This document shows, one piece after another, positions 51,700 through 59,468 of a stretch of 64,000 nt of DNA. How positions within the stretch are numbered: the stretch's first letter is position 1; each line of letters begins with the position of its first letter. The notes beneath the pieces were generated by a model. It was not told where the DNA came from. It searched no databases and saw only the letters and a list, made by a program, of their open reading frames with translations. The DNA comes from Actinomyces ruminicola (lineage in GTDB: Bacteria > Actinomycetota > Actinomycetes > Actinomycetales > Actinomycetaceae), in the NCBI RefSeq assembly GCF_900103885.1, contig NZ_FNIM01000001.1:416138-480137 (forward strand), given 5' to 3'. The position numbers and the translations under genes are program-made.

Positions 51700-51773
51700 T
51701 AGCGGGGGAGGGACTCGAACCCTCGACCTCACGATTATGAGTCGTGCGCTCTAACCAGCTGAGCTACCTCGCC
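51700..51773 (-). tRNA. tRNA-Met (CAT), elongator type
   Basis: A 74-nt cloverleaf: acceptor GGCGAGG, D-stem GCTC/GAGC, anticodon stem CACGA/TCGTG with loop CTCATAA (anticodon CAT), T-stem GAGGG/CCCTC with TTCGAGT. CCA is not encoded. The acceptor has an A5-C68 mismatch and a G1-U72 pair. The D-loop fits elongator rather than initiator tRNA. Confidence 0.93.
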
Positions 51774-51813
51774 AGATGACACGTCAGGGGCCCGTAGGCC
51801 CCCGCAGCATCAG

Positions 51814-51886
51814 AGCCCCGAAAGGGAATCGAACCCTTGACCTTCTCCTTACCATGGAGACGCTCTGCCGACTGAGCTATCGGGGC
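51814..51886 (-). tRNA. tRNA-Thr (GGT)
   Basis: A 73-nt cloverleaf: acceptor GCCCCGA/TCGGGGC, anticodon stem TCTCC/GGAGA with loop ATGGTAA (anticodon GGT), T-stem AAGGG/CCCTT. All stems pair. CCA is not encoded. Confidence 0.95.
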
Positions 51887-52005
51887 AACGAGCGGAACTT
51901 TAGACAGATCGGATTTGCCTGCGCAACTCCGCTCCCCGTGGCTTCGCTCACCGCGGTCCCGCCCCTGAGGGCGGTCTGGCCGCGAGCGCGTACACGCCGC
52001 AACCA

Positions 52006-52090
52006 TGGTGGCGGGTGAGGGATTCGAACCCCCGTAGCATACTGCGGCTGATTTACAGTCAGCTCCCATTGGCCGCTCGGGCAACCCGCC
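52006..52090 (-). tRNA. tRNA-Tyr (GTA) with encoded CCA
   Basis: A class II tRNA: acceptor GGCGGGT/ACCCGCC, anticodon stem GCTGA/TCAGC with loop CTGTAAA (anticodon GTA), a long variable arm, and TTCGAAT in the T-loop. The CCA end is encoded at 52006-52008, unlike its two neighbours. Confidence 0.94.
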
Positions 52091-52254
52091 GGGCTCCTCG
52101 CTCACCGTGGACCGGCATCGCCGCCCCACGCCTTCGCTCGGTGCCGTGGAAGGATAGCAAGCCGACGACGACGCGCGCCAATCGCCGCCATGGGACCCTG
52201 CTCACAGCAATGAGGTCGGGGTCGCATTCAGCCCCATGAGCACCGCATACACCC

Positions 52255-52267
52255 TAGAGTCGTTTCC
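52255..52267 (+). promoter_or_regulatory. -10-like TAGAGT before the interrupted membrane-protein gene
   Basis: TAGAGT (52255-52260) lies 7 nt before ATG 52268, which supports that ATG as the original start of the gene with the internal stop. Confidence 0.55.
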
Positions 52268-53020
52268 ATGTCGCAACCTCGGCCCCCTTACAGTCCCGAA
52301 CCGCAGCCCAGCAGCGCCCAGTCCCAGTACGGGCAGGCCCCGTATGGTCAGCCGCAGCCCGGAATGCCTGCACAGATGCCGGGCGTTCCGATGTCGACGC
52401 AGCCGCTGCAGCCGTCCGCGCCCCAGCGCTAGCACGGCCGCGTGCTCGCCATCGTCATCGCGGTGGCGGCGATCGCCGTCGTCGGCATCGTCATCGGCGT
52501 GAGCGCCCTCAACCGCCCCACCCCGGCCTCCCAGGCCGCCGCCGGCCAGTGCATCCAGGACCCCGCCGGCAGCTCAAGCGTCTACGTCACCGACTGCGAC
52601 GCCAAGGACGCCGCCTACAAGGTCACCGCCTCCGGTGGCACGGACTGCACCACCGTGTCCGGCACGACCACCACCTACGAGGATCTGTGCATGATCGGCT
52701 TGGACGAGGACCCGAGCATCTCGCTGGCCGGCGTGCAGGAGGGCGACTGCCTGAGCATCGACACCAGCACCGAGGAGGCAACGACCACGGAGTGCACCTC
52801 CGGCACCTACCCCGTGCTGAAGGTTCTCACGGACGTCGACGACACGGACCTGGGCCTGCTCGCCGGAAACGAGGATGCCTGCCAGGCCGCGGGCGTCGAC
52901 AATGACGCCTACACCTCCTGGTACAAGTGGAACTTCGACTACTTCCGCTCCGACTCCGGCATCGACCTGACCGCCAATACGAACGACCTCGTCTTCTGCC
53001 TGGGCGATCCCCAGCCCTGA
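52268..53020 (+). pseudogene. Pro/Gln-rich membrane-anchored protein gene with one in-frame TAG
   Basis: From ATG 52268 a Pro/Gln/Tyr-rich segment runs 54 codons (PYSPEPQPSSAQSQYGQAPY), then TAG at 52430-52432, then the same frame continues into HGRVLAIVIAVAAIAVVGIV, a membrane helix, and a Cys-containing exported domain (GQCIQDPAGSSSVYVTDCD) to TGA at 53018-53020. Pro/Gln-rich tail, basic residues and helix are the normal layout of actinobacterial proteins of this kind, so the TAG looks like a single substitution of a Lys or Gln codon. The 195 codons beyond it are intact. A shorter product from GTG 52442 is possible but lacks a ribosome site. The exported domain resembles LppU-like proteins. 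Confidence 0.7.
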
Positions 53021-53062
53021 CCCGTCATCCCTGAATGGGGGGCTGCAACCGGCGCAACCGGC

Positions 53063-53926
53063 TCAGTAGCCGGCCATCTGCTCCAGGCGGGCGATGCGCT
53101 GCGCCATCGGCGGGTGGGTGGCGAACAGGTTCTTCACCCCGCCGAAGGGGTTGGCGATCATCATGGCGCTGACCGGCTCCAGGCGGGGGTCCTGCGGCAT
53201 GGGGGCCGCCGCCACGCCGGTCTCCAGCTTGTGCAGGGCGCTGGCCAGGGCGAGCGGGTCGTTGGTCAGCACCGCGCCGTCGTGGTCGGCGTCGTACTCG
53301 CGGGTGCGGGAGACGGCGAACTGGGTCAGGCTCGCGGCCAGTGGGGCCAGCAGCGCCAGCAGCAGGAGCACGAGCGCGTTGCCGTCGCGCCGGTCGCGAC
53401 CACCGCCGAACCACATGATGCCGGTGGCGATCGAGGAGATCACCCCGGCGATCCCGGCGGCGACGGAACCGGTGAGGATGTCCCGGTTGTACACGTGGGA
53501 CAGCTCATGGCCCAGTACCCCGCGCAGCTCGCGCCGGTTGAGCAGCTGCAGGATTCCCTGCGTGCAGCACACGGCGGCGTGCTGCGGGTTGCGGCCGGTG
53601 GCGAAGGCGTTCGGGCTCATGGTGGGAGCCACGTACAGGCGGGGCATGGGCTGCCCCGCGGCCGTGGACAGCTCACGCACGACCGCGTACATGACCGGCT
53701 GCTGCGCCTCGGTGACCTCGATGGCGCCCATGGAGCGCACCGCCAGCCTGTCGGAGTTCCAGTAGGCGTAGGCCGTCTGGACCACCCCGATCGCCGGCAT
53801 GAGCAGCAGCCACACGCCCGAGCCGGTGCCCCGGGCCAGCAGCCAGCCGATCAGGAGCAGCAGTCCCCACAGTCCGCCCATGAGGACCGCCGTCTTGAGT
53901 CCGTTGTGGTGGTTCGTACCCGTCAT
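53063..53926 (-). CDS. htpX: membrane zinc metalloprotease HtpX
   Basis: A 287-residue M48 protease: two N-terminal helices, PRLYVAPTMSPNAFATG, the zinc motif GVLGHELSHVYNRD (HExxH), further helices and the third-ligand region SRTREYDADHDGAVL. It degrades misfolded membrane proteins. ATG at 53926 has minus-strand TACACT at 7 nt spacing. Length and motifs are complete. Confidence 0.94.
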   Translation of the reverse strand: MTGTNHHNGLKTAVLMGGLWGLLLLIGWLLARGTGSGVWLLLMPAIGVVQTAYAYWNSDRLAVRSMGAIEVTEAQQPVMYAVVRELSTAAGQPMPRLYVAPTMSPNAFATGRNPQHAAVCCTQGILQLLNRRELRGVLGHELSHVYNRDILTGSVAAGIAGVISSIATGIMWFGGGRDRRDGNALVLLLLALLAPLAASLTQFAVSRTREYDADHDGAVLTNDPLALASALHKLETGVAAAPMPQDPRLEPVSAMMIANPFGGVKNLFATHPPMAQRIARLEQMAGY

Positions 53927-53939
53927 GACGGCGAGTGTA
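53927..53939 (-). promoter_or_regulatory. -10-like TACACT before htpX
   Basis: Minus-strand TACACT (53934-53939) lies 7 nt before ATG 53926. Confidence 0.55.
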
Positions 53940-53977
53940 TGAACGCTCGCTGTGCAGCTCCTGGGAGACCGTCGGGC

Positions 53978-55093
53978 TCAGGCCAGCAGCTCGGCGAGGT
54001 CGGCGACGTCGAGGCCCAGCGCCTGCCCGACACCGGCGGTGTAGAGGGCGCCGTCGTGGGTGGCCAGGCCGCGGGCGAGGTCGGTCCGGGCCCGGCAGGC
54101 CTCGCGCCAGCCGTTGTCGGCCAGCGTGATGGCGTAGGGCAGGGTCGCGTTCGTCAGCGCGTAGGTGGAGGTGTAGGACACCGCCCCGGGCATGTTGCCC
54201 ACGGCGTAGAAGACCTTGCCGTCCACCCGGTAGGTGGGCTCGGAGTGGGTGGTGACGTGGGAGTCCTCGAAGCAGCCGCCCTGGTCGATGGCGATGTCCA
54301 CCAGCACCGAGCCTGGGCGCATCGCCCGGACCATCTCATGGGTCACCAGCCTGGGGGTGCGGGCGCCGGGCACGAGCACGGCGCCGATGACCAGGTCGGC
54401 GTCCGCCACGGCACCCGCCACGTCGAGCGGGGTGGAGAACCGGGTACGGATGGCGCCACCGGCCAGCTCCTCGATCTGGCGCATGCGGACCGGGTTGATG
54501 TCCATGACGGTGACGTCCGCGCCCATGCCCGCGGCCACGCGCGCGGCGGCCAGGCCGGCGGTGCCGCCGCCGAGCACGACGACGTTGCCGCGGCGCACGC
54601 CGGCGGCGCCGCCCAGCAGCACGCCGGAGCCGCCGTTCGGGGCGAGCAGGGCGTCGGCGCCGACCTGCGTCCCGAGTCGCCCCGCGATCTCGGACATGGG
54701 GGCGAGCAGCGGCAGGCCGCCGTCGTCGGTGGCGACCGTCTCATAGGCGACGGCCGTGACCCGCCGGGCCAGCAGGGCCTCGGTGAGCGCGCGGTCGGCG
54801 GCCAGGTGCAGGTAGGTGAACAGCACCAGGCCCTCGCGCAGGTACCCGAACTCGGAGGGAACCGGTTCCTTGACCTTGAGGATCATCTCGGCGCCGCTCC
54901 AAACGGCGGCCGGCTCGGCGGCGATGTCCGCGCCGGCATCGAGATAGTCCGCATCGGTGATACCGGCACCCAGGCCGGCGCCGACCTGCACCGTCACCTC
55001 GTGTCCGCGGCGCACGAGCGCGTCCGCGCCCGCCGGCGTGAGCGCGACGCGGTACTCGTGATCCTTTACCTCAGTGGGGACGCCGATGCGCAT
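53978..55093 (-). CDS. ald: alanine dehydrogenase
   Basis: A 371-residue NAD-dependent enzyme: MRIGVPTEVKDHEYRVALTP, KVKEPVPSEF with active-site Lys, TYLHLAADRALTEALL with catalytic His, VVVLGGGTAGLAAARVAAG and DQGGCFEDSHVTTHSEP. It interconverts L-alanine and pyruvate plus ammonia. ATG at 55093 has AAAGG about 9 nt upstream. Confidence 0.95.
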   Translation of the reverse strand: MRIGVPTEVKDHEYRVALTPAGADALVRRGHEVTVQVGAGLGAGITDADYLDAGADIAAEPAAVWSGAEMILKVKEPVPSEFGYLREGLVLFTYLHLAADRALTEALLARRVTAVAYETVATDDGGLPLLAPMSEIAGRLGTQVGADALLAPNGGSGVLLGGAAGVRRGNVVVLGGGTAGLAAARVAAGMGADVTVMDINPVRMRQIEELAGGAIRTRFSTPLDVAGAVADADLVIGAVLVPGARTPRLVTHEMVRAMRPGSVLVDIAIDQGGCFEDSHVTTHSEPTYRVDGKVFYAVGNMPGAVSYTSTYALTNATLPYAITLADNGWREACRARTDLARGLATHDGALYTAGVGQALGLDVADLAELLA

Positions 55094-55166
55094 GGAGGTC
55101 GCCTTTCGCAGGTTGGAGTGTGGGCGTTCGGCCCGGATGATCCAGCCTACCGCCGGGCCGCGCCGG

Positions 55167-56654
55167 TCAGTCCTGAAGCCGGTGGGCGACCCGCTCCGGC
55201 ACGCGGTCGGGGTCGGGCTCACCGATGAGGTCGTCGGGCACCTCGGTGCCGCGGGAGATGGCGGTCATGGCGTCCCGGGCGACGACCTTGACGCGCTCAC
55301 GCGGCTTGGACTTCCCGCCGGTGACGGTCACCTCGCCGTAGGCCTCCCCCAGGCGGCGCTCGTAGGCGTCCAGCAGCTCCCAGCCCTCCCAGGTGGTGTA
55401 GGGCACCGCACGGGAGTCCAGCAGGGCGAGCAGGGCGTCGTGGCCGATCTGGGTGACGTCGTCGGTGGTGGCGTGCAGCAGGCCGGCCTGGGCGTCGGCA
55501 ACCAGGTTGGTGATCGTCTCCTGGGCGTCGGACTTGGTGGAGCCGATCAGGCCCACGGGGCCGCGGCGAATCCAGCCGGTGGCGTAGATGCCGGTGAGCG
55601 GCTCGCCGTCGGCGCCGAGCACGCGGCCGCCGGCATTGGGGATGACGTGCCGGTCGGCGTCGAAGGGCAGGCCCTCGATGGGGCTGCCGGCGTAGCCGAC
55701 CGCCCGGTAGACCGCCTGCACCGGCCAGTCCCGGAACTCGCCCGTGCCGGAGACGGTGCCGTCGCCGTTGAGCCGGGTGCGCTCGGTGCGCAGGGCGCGC
55801 ACGTGCCCGGCGTCGTCGGTCAGGACGGCGGTGGGCGCCTGGAACAAGTGGATGTGGATGGTGCGGGAGGCGGTGAGCTCCTCCGGCTCCTGCATCGCGT
55901 AGCCCTCCAGGGCCTTGACGACCTGGCGCTGCTGGTTGGAGGCGGCCAGGGCCTCGCGGGAGCCCTCGTCGTACTCGAAGTCCTCCTCGTCGACGGTGAC
56001 GTCAACATCGGGCTGCTTGCCCAGCTCGCGCAGCTCCAAGGGGGTGAACTTCACCTGGGCGGGGCCGCGGCGGCCGAAGACGTGCACATCGGTGACCGGG
56101 GACTGCTTCAGGATCTCGGCCACGTTCGCCGGGATCTCCGTGGTCATCAGGTCCTCCGCGTGCTTGGCCAGGATGCGGGAGATGTCCAGGGCCACGTTGC
56201 CGACGCCGATCACGGCCACTTCCTTGGCGTTGAGCGGCCAGGTGCGCGGGTGGTCGGGGTGGCCGTCGTACCAGGAGACGAAGTCGGCGCCGCCGAAGGA
56301 CTCCGGGGCGTCGATGCCGGGGATGTCCAGGGGGGCGTCGGTGTCGGCGCCGGTGGAGAAGATCAGGGCGTCATAGTGCTCGTGCAGCTCATCCACGCTG
56401 ATGTCGCGCCCGACCTCCACGTTGCCGATCAGGCGGATGTCTCCGCGCTGGAGGATCTTGTACAGGGCCACGATGATCTGCTTAATGCGCGGGTGGTCGG
56501 GGGCGACGCCGTAGCGCACCAGCCCGTAGGGGGCGGGGAGGCGCTCGAACAGGTCGATGTTCACGTCCAGACCCGACTTCGACAGGATGTCCGAGGCGTA
56601 GATACCGGCGGGGCCTGCTCCGATGACGGCTACGTTGAGGGGGCGTGCGTTCAC
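55167..56654 (-). CDS. ferredoxin--NADP reductase, FprA/adrenodoxin-reductase type
   Basis: A 495-residue flavoprotein: FAD motif VAVIGAGPAGIYASDILSKS, LPAPYGLVRYGVAPDHP, NADP motif VAVIGVGNVALDISRILAKH, FGRRGPAQVKFTPLELREL and late GWIRRGPVGLIGSTKSDAQE. This is the mycobacterial FprA layout, moving electrons between NADPH and ferredoxins. It has about 35 extra residues at the C-terminus. GTG at 56654 was chosen at the homology start. Confidence 0.92.
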   Translation of the reverse strand: MNARPLNVAVIGAGPAGIYASDILSKSGLDVNIDLFERLPAPYGLVRYGVAPDHPRIKQIIVALYKILQRGDIRLIGNVEVGRDISVDELHEHYDALIFSTGADTDAPLDIPGIDAPESFGGADFVSWYDGHPDHPRTWPLNAKEVAVIGVGNVALDISRILAKHAEDLMTTEIPANVAEILKQSPVTDVHVFGRRGPAQVKFTPLELRELGKQPDVDVTVDEEDFEYDEGSREALAASNQQRQVVKALEGYAMQEPEELTASRTIHIHLFQAPTAVLTDDAGHVRALRTERTRLNGDGTVSGTGEFRDWPVQAVYRAVGYAGSPIEGLPFDADRHVIPNAGGRVLGADGEPLTGIYATGWIRRGPVGLIGSTKSDAQETITNLVADAQAGLLHATTDDVTQIGHDALLALLDSRAVPYTTWEGWELLDAYERRLGEAYGEVTVTGGKSKPRERVKVVARDAMTAISRGTEVPDDLIGEPDPDRVPERVAHRLQD

Positions 56655-56796
56655 TGCTCTTCGTTTCTGGTGACTACGGTTGAATGGCCCGGCGCCGCGC
56701 CCGCGGGGCGGCGGCGAGGCCCGCCCAAGTGTATGCGGCGGCTCCCGGGGCGCGGTGTGGCGTGCATCCCGCCCACCCGGCCCGTCTCCTCCCCTC

Positions 56797-56814
56797 ACCG
56801 AGATCGGTAGAAGT
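56797..56814 (+). repeat. partial CCGANNTCGG element, copy D
   Basis: ACCGAGATCGGTAGAAGT matches 17 of 18 bases of the first unit and spacer start of copy A, and then diverges. It lies in the divergent gap between the FprA-like gene and the lipoprotein gene. Confidence 0.75.
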
Positions 56815-56874
56815 GGCGCTCCGCTTCCGTGGCGCTGCGTCTCCACGGCCGAGTCCACACCAGCATCGTCGCGA

Positions 56875-56886
56875 TATAGAATCGAG
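56875..56886 (+). promoter_or_regulatory. TATAGAAT -10 region before the lipoprotein gene
   Basis: TATAGAAT (56875-56882) lies just before an ATG at 56887 and 35 nt before the preferred ATG at 56917, which has its own AGGGA. Confidence 0.45.
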
Positions 56887-56916
56887 ATGAGTCCTTCACT
56901 CATCCCAGGGACACCC

Positions 56917-58269
56917 ATGAAACGCCGTCGTTTTCTCACTGGATTACTGGCAACCGCCGCCTTGCCGCTGCTGAGCGCGTGTCGTTTGGGGACGCCGTCC
57001 AACGCCCCCACAGCCGCCGCCGGCACGGCGACCGCGGCGTCGTCTGCAACTCCTGCGCCGAGCATTCCGATCGCATTCGCCGACGCCGGCCCGCTACCCG
57101 GCTCCGATTTCCGGCCCGAGTCCTTCACCTGGCTCCGCGACCGCTACCTGGTCGGCAGCGGCTCACGAACCTGGTGGTATGGAGATCCGACTGCAGGACA
57201 GTACTGGTACTTCACCGCCGAGGCCTCCGAGCCCGACGCCATGAAGCTGGTCGCCATGAACTCCGCCGAGACGTACCGGACGCTGGCGGAACAGCCCGGA
57301 CCGGCGCGCATCCTCAGCGACGAGATCATGGTGGTCGACGCCGCCGCCCACTACGGCTACGTGGTTGTCACCGCCGTCCGTACCGGAGTGGCGCAGGACT
57401 CTGCCTGGCAGGCCCACGTGGTCAAGGTGGATCTGAGCGCCGCGACCGTGGTCGGCGCCCTGCCGCTCGACGTCGACGCCGCCGTGGGCACCGCGCTCGG
57501 CAACTGGGCGGCGGCGCTGAACCAGGATGGCACGCGTCTGGGCGTTGCGACCGGACGACTTGGGGGAGCCTGCCGCGCCTGGGCGATTGACACCGAATCG
57601 CTGGCCGTCGTCCGCAAGGATCCGCACCAGTTGGGCTACGACTGCTTCCAGCAGATCAGCGGTGATGCGTTGCTGACCGGGACGGAAAGCTCCTCCTACA
57701 CCGAGGGCGCCTACCCTCCCTACATCGTCTACTCCCTGGAGTCCGGCAACCTGCTCACCCAGGAGAACAACCGGGACACCTACCTGCTGGGCAACTGGCT
57801 GTACTGGCTGGAGACCGCCTACGACGCCTGGCGCGTAATGGACGTGAGCACCGGGGAAGAGGTGGCCCTGACCGATCCGCCTCCCGTGGGCACGCTGGGC
57901 GCGCGGCCGACGGTCTGGGAAACCGGTGGATACTCCGTGATACTGACCGACTCCGCATTGGATGTGCGCGCCCTCGGCTCGCCCACGGCCGGCCTGTCCC
58001 TGTCCGCCGACGCCGGGGACGCCATTCCCGTTTCCCTCGCCGTGCACCGGGACATCGTCTACGCCGCCTACGCCTCAAAGCCACATGAACTTCACCTGAT
58101 CGATCTGGCCACCGGCGAGGAGAACGCCGTGGCCGCACTGGGCGGTCAGGAGGACGGCATCGACCGCGAGCCGCAGGCACTGCTGGTGTCGGAAGTCGGG
58201 GCCGGCTACTTCTACAGCCGGGGCGGCAGCTGCACCTTTCATCAGGCCACCGACTGGCGGGACAAGTAG
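56917..58269 (+). CDS. Tat-type lipoprotein, probable beta-propeller, unknown function
   Basis: About 450 residues. The N-terminus KRRRFLTGLLATAALPLLSA-C combines a twin-arginine motif with a lipobox, so it should be exported folded and lipid-anchored. The rest has repeated hydrophobic/Gly/aromatic blocks (RYLVGSGSRTWWYGDPTAGQ, GNWLYWLETAYDAWRVMDVS, RDIVYAAYASKPHELHLIDL) suggesting a WD/PQQ-like propeller. ATG 56917 has AGGGA upstream; ATG 56887 is an alternative that could be leaderless. No enzyme family is recognised. Confidence 0.75.
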   Translation: MKRRRFLTGLLATAALPLLSACRLGTPSNAPTAAAGTATAASSATPAPSIPIAFADAGPLPGSDFRPESFTWLRDRYLVGSGSRTWWYGDPTAGQYWYFTAEASEPDAMKLVAMNSAETYRTLAEQPGPARILSDEIMVVDAAAHYGYVVVTAVRTGVAQDSAWQAHVVKVDLSAATVVGALPLDVDAAVGTALGNWAAALNQDGTRLGVATGRLGGACRAWAIDTESLAVVRKDPHQLGYDCFQQISGDALLTGTESSSYTEGAYPPYIVYSLESGNLLTQENNRDTYLLGNWLYWLETAYDAWRVMDVSTGEEVALTDPPPVGTLGARPTVWETGGYSVILTDSALDVRALGSPTAGLSLSADAGDAIPVSLAVHRDIVYAAYASKPHELHLIDLATGEENAVAALGGQEDGIDREPQALLVSEVGAGYFYSRGGSCTFHQATDWRDK

Positions 58270-58308
58270 AGGAGTAGCCGGAGCGGAGCCGAGCGGCATG
58301 CCGCTTCC

Positions 58309-58343
58309 ACCGATCTCGGCACGTAACTTCTACCGAACTCGGC
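58309..58343 (-). repeat. 35-bp tandem CCGANNTCGG element, copy C
   Basis: Minus-strand GCCGAGTTCGGT, spacer AGAAGTTACGT, GCCGAGATCGGT. It lies between convergent stop codons, not in a promoter region, which argues against a pure operator role. Confidence 0.88.
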
Positions 58344-58361
58344 GAAGGGGGCGGCCGGGAG

Positions 58362-59468
58362 TCAGGCGGCGCGGTCGACCAGGATGTGGGCGAACTGCAC
58401 CATGCCGTCGCGCACCAGCGCCACCCGCTGCCGGGCATCGGCAATGGCCGCCTCATGCTCGGGCCCGGTGACGTCGGCAGCGTCCAGGCGCGCATTGGTG
58501 CCGGCCAGGACCGCCTCCTCCAGGCCGTCCAGCGCCGCGACGGCCTCATCCGCCCAGCTCGCAGCCATCTCGCGGGTGCGGGCCAGCACCGGGTGGATGC
58601 GCAGCTGGGAGACGACGTCGGCCAGGACCGCGTCGTCGGACAGGTCCCCTCCCGAGAGGGTCGCCAGGATCGACTGCCCGGCTGCGTCCAGCTCGCCGGC
58701 GGCCAGGGCCTGGCGCAGCAGCAGCACGGGCATGGTGTCCACGCCCTCACGCAGGTCGGTGCCCGGGGTCTTTCCGGTGGTGGCCGCGTCACTGGTCAGG
58801 TCGATGCAGTCGTCGGCGAGTTGGAAGGCGACCCCGATCTTCTCGCCGAACTCCTCCACGATCGCCTCGGTCGCCGCCCCCGCCCGGGAGAGCATGGCGC
58901 CGTAGCGCGCCGACACCGCGATCAGGGAGCCGGTCTTGTCGGCGAGCACCTGCAGGTAGTGCGCCACCGGGTCCGTGCCCGCCGGCCGCGGGAGCGTCTC
59001 GTGCAGCTGGCCCATGCACAGGCGCTCGAAGGTCTTGGAGTGCGCCAGCACCGCCTGCGGGCCGAGGGCCGCCACCAGTTGGGAGGCGCGGGCCACCAGC
59101 ACGTCTCCGGTGAGGATGGCGGCGGAGTTGCCCCACACGGTCTGGGCACTCGGCGCGCCGCGCCGCAGGGGCGCCTCGTCCATGACGTCGTCGTGGTAGA
59201 GGGTGGCGATGTGAGTGAGCTCGACGGCGACGCCGGCGTCCAGCACCGGCTCACCGGTCGCCAGCTCCGGGTCGCCGAGCTGAGCGGTCAGCAGCGTGAG
59301 CACGGGGCGCAGCCGCTTGCCGCCCGCCGCAGCCAGGTGGGAGGTCGGCGGGTTGATGGTCTCGTCGGCGTTGCTGACGACCTCGAGCAGACGGGACTCG
59401 ACGGCGTCGAGACCCGGGATGATCCGGTCCTCGAGCTGCGGCAGGCTGAGGGGCAGCGTTCCAATCAC
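58362..59468 (-). CDS. polyprenyl diphosphate synthase
   Basis: A 368-residue trans-prenyltransferase: GGKRLRPVLTLLTAQLG, first Asp-rich motif LYHDDVMDEAPLRRG, second QLADDCIDLTSD, and GKTPGTDLREGVDTMP. It condenses isopentenyl diphosphate into a long chain, probably the menaquinone tail (beside nuo genes). GTG at 59468 overlaps the nuoN stop by 4 nt. Product length cannot be fixed by eye. Confidence 0.93.
   Translation of the reverse strand: MIGTLPLSLPQLEDRIIPGLDAVESRLLEVVSNADETINPPTSHLAAAGGKRLRPVLTLLTAQLGDPELATGEPVLDAGVAVELTHIATLYHDDVMDEAPLRRGAPSAQTVWGNSAAILTGDVLVARASQLVAALGPQAVLAHSKTFERLCMGQLHETLPRPAGTDPVAHYLQVLADKTGSLIAVSARYGAMLSRAGAATEAIVEEFGEKIGVAFQLADDCIDLTSDAATTGKTPGTDLREGVDTMPVLLLRQALAAGELDAAGQSILATLSGGDLSDDAVLADVVSQLRIHPVLARTREMAASWADEAVAALDGLEEAVLAGTNARLDAADVTGPEHEAAIADARQRVALVRDGMVQFAHILVDRAA

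Noticed and set aside
52236-52502. Arg/Ser-rich 88-codon frame upstream of the exported-domain region
   Set aside because: It is in a different frame from the Pro/Gln-rich and membrane segments and has no ribosome site or sensible composition.
53114-55228. 704-codon plus-strand open frame
   Set aside because: It runs antisense to htpX and ald, is rich in Gly/His/Gln/Arg without domains, and has no plausible start signal.
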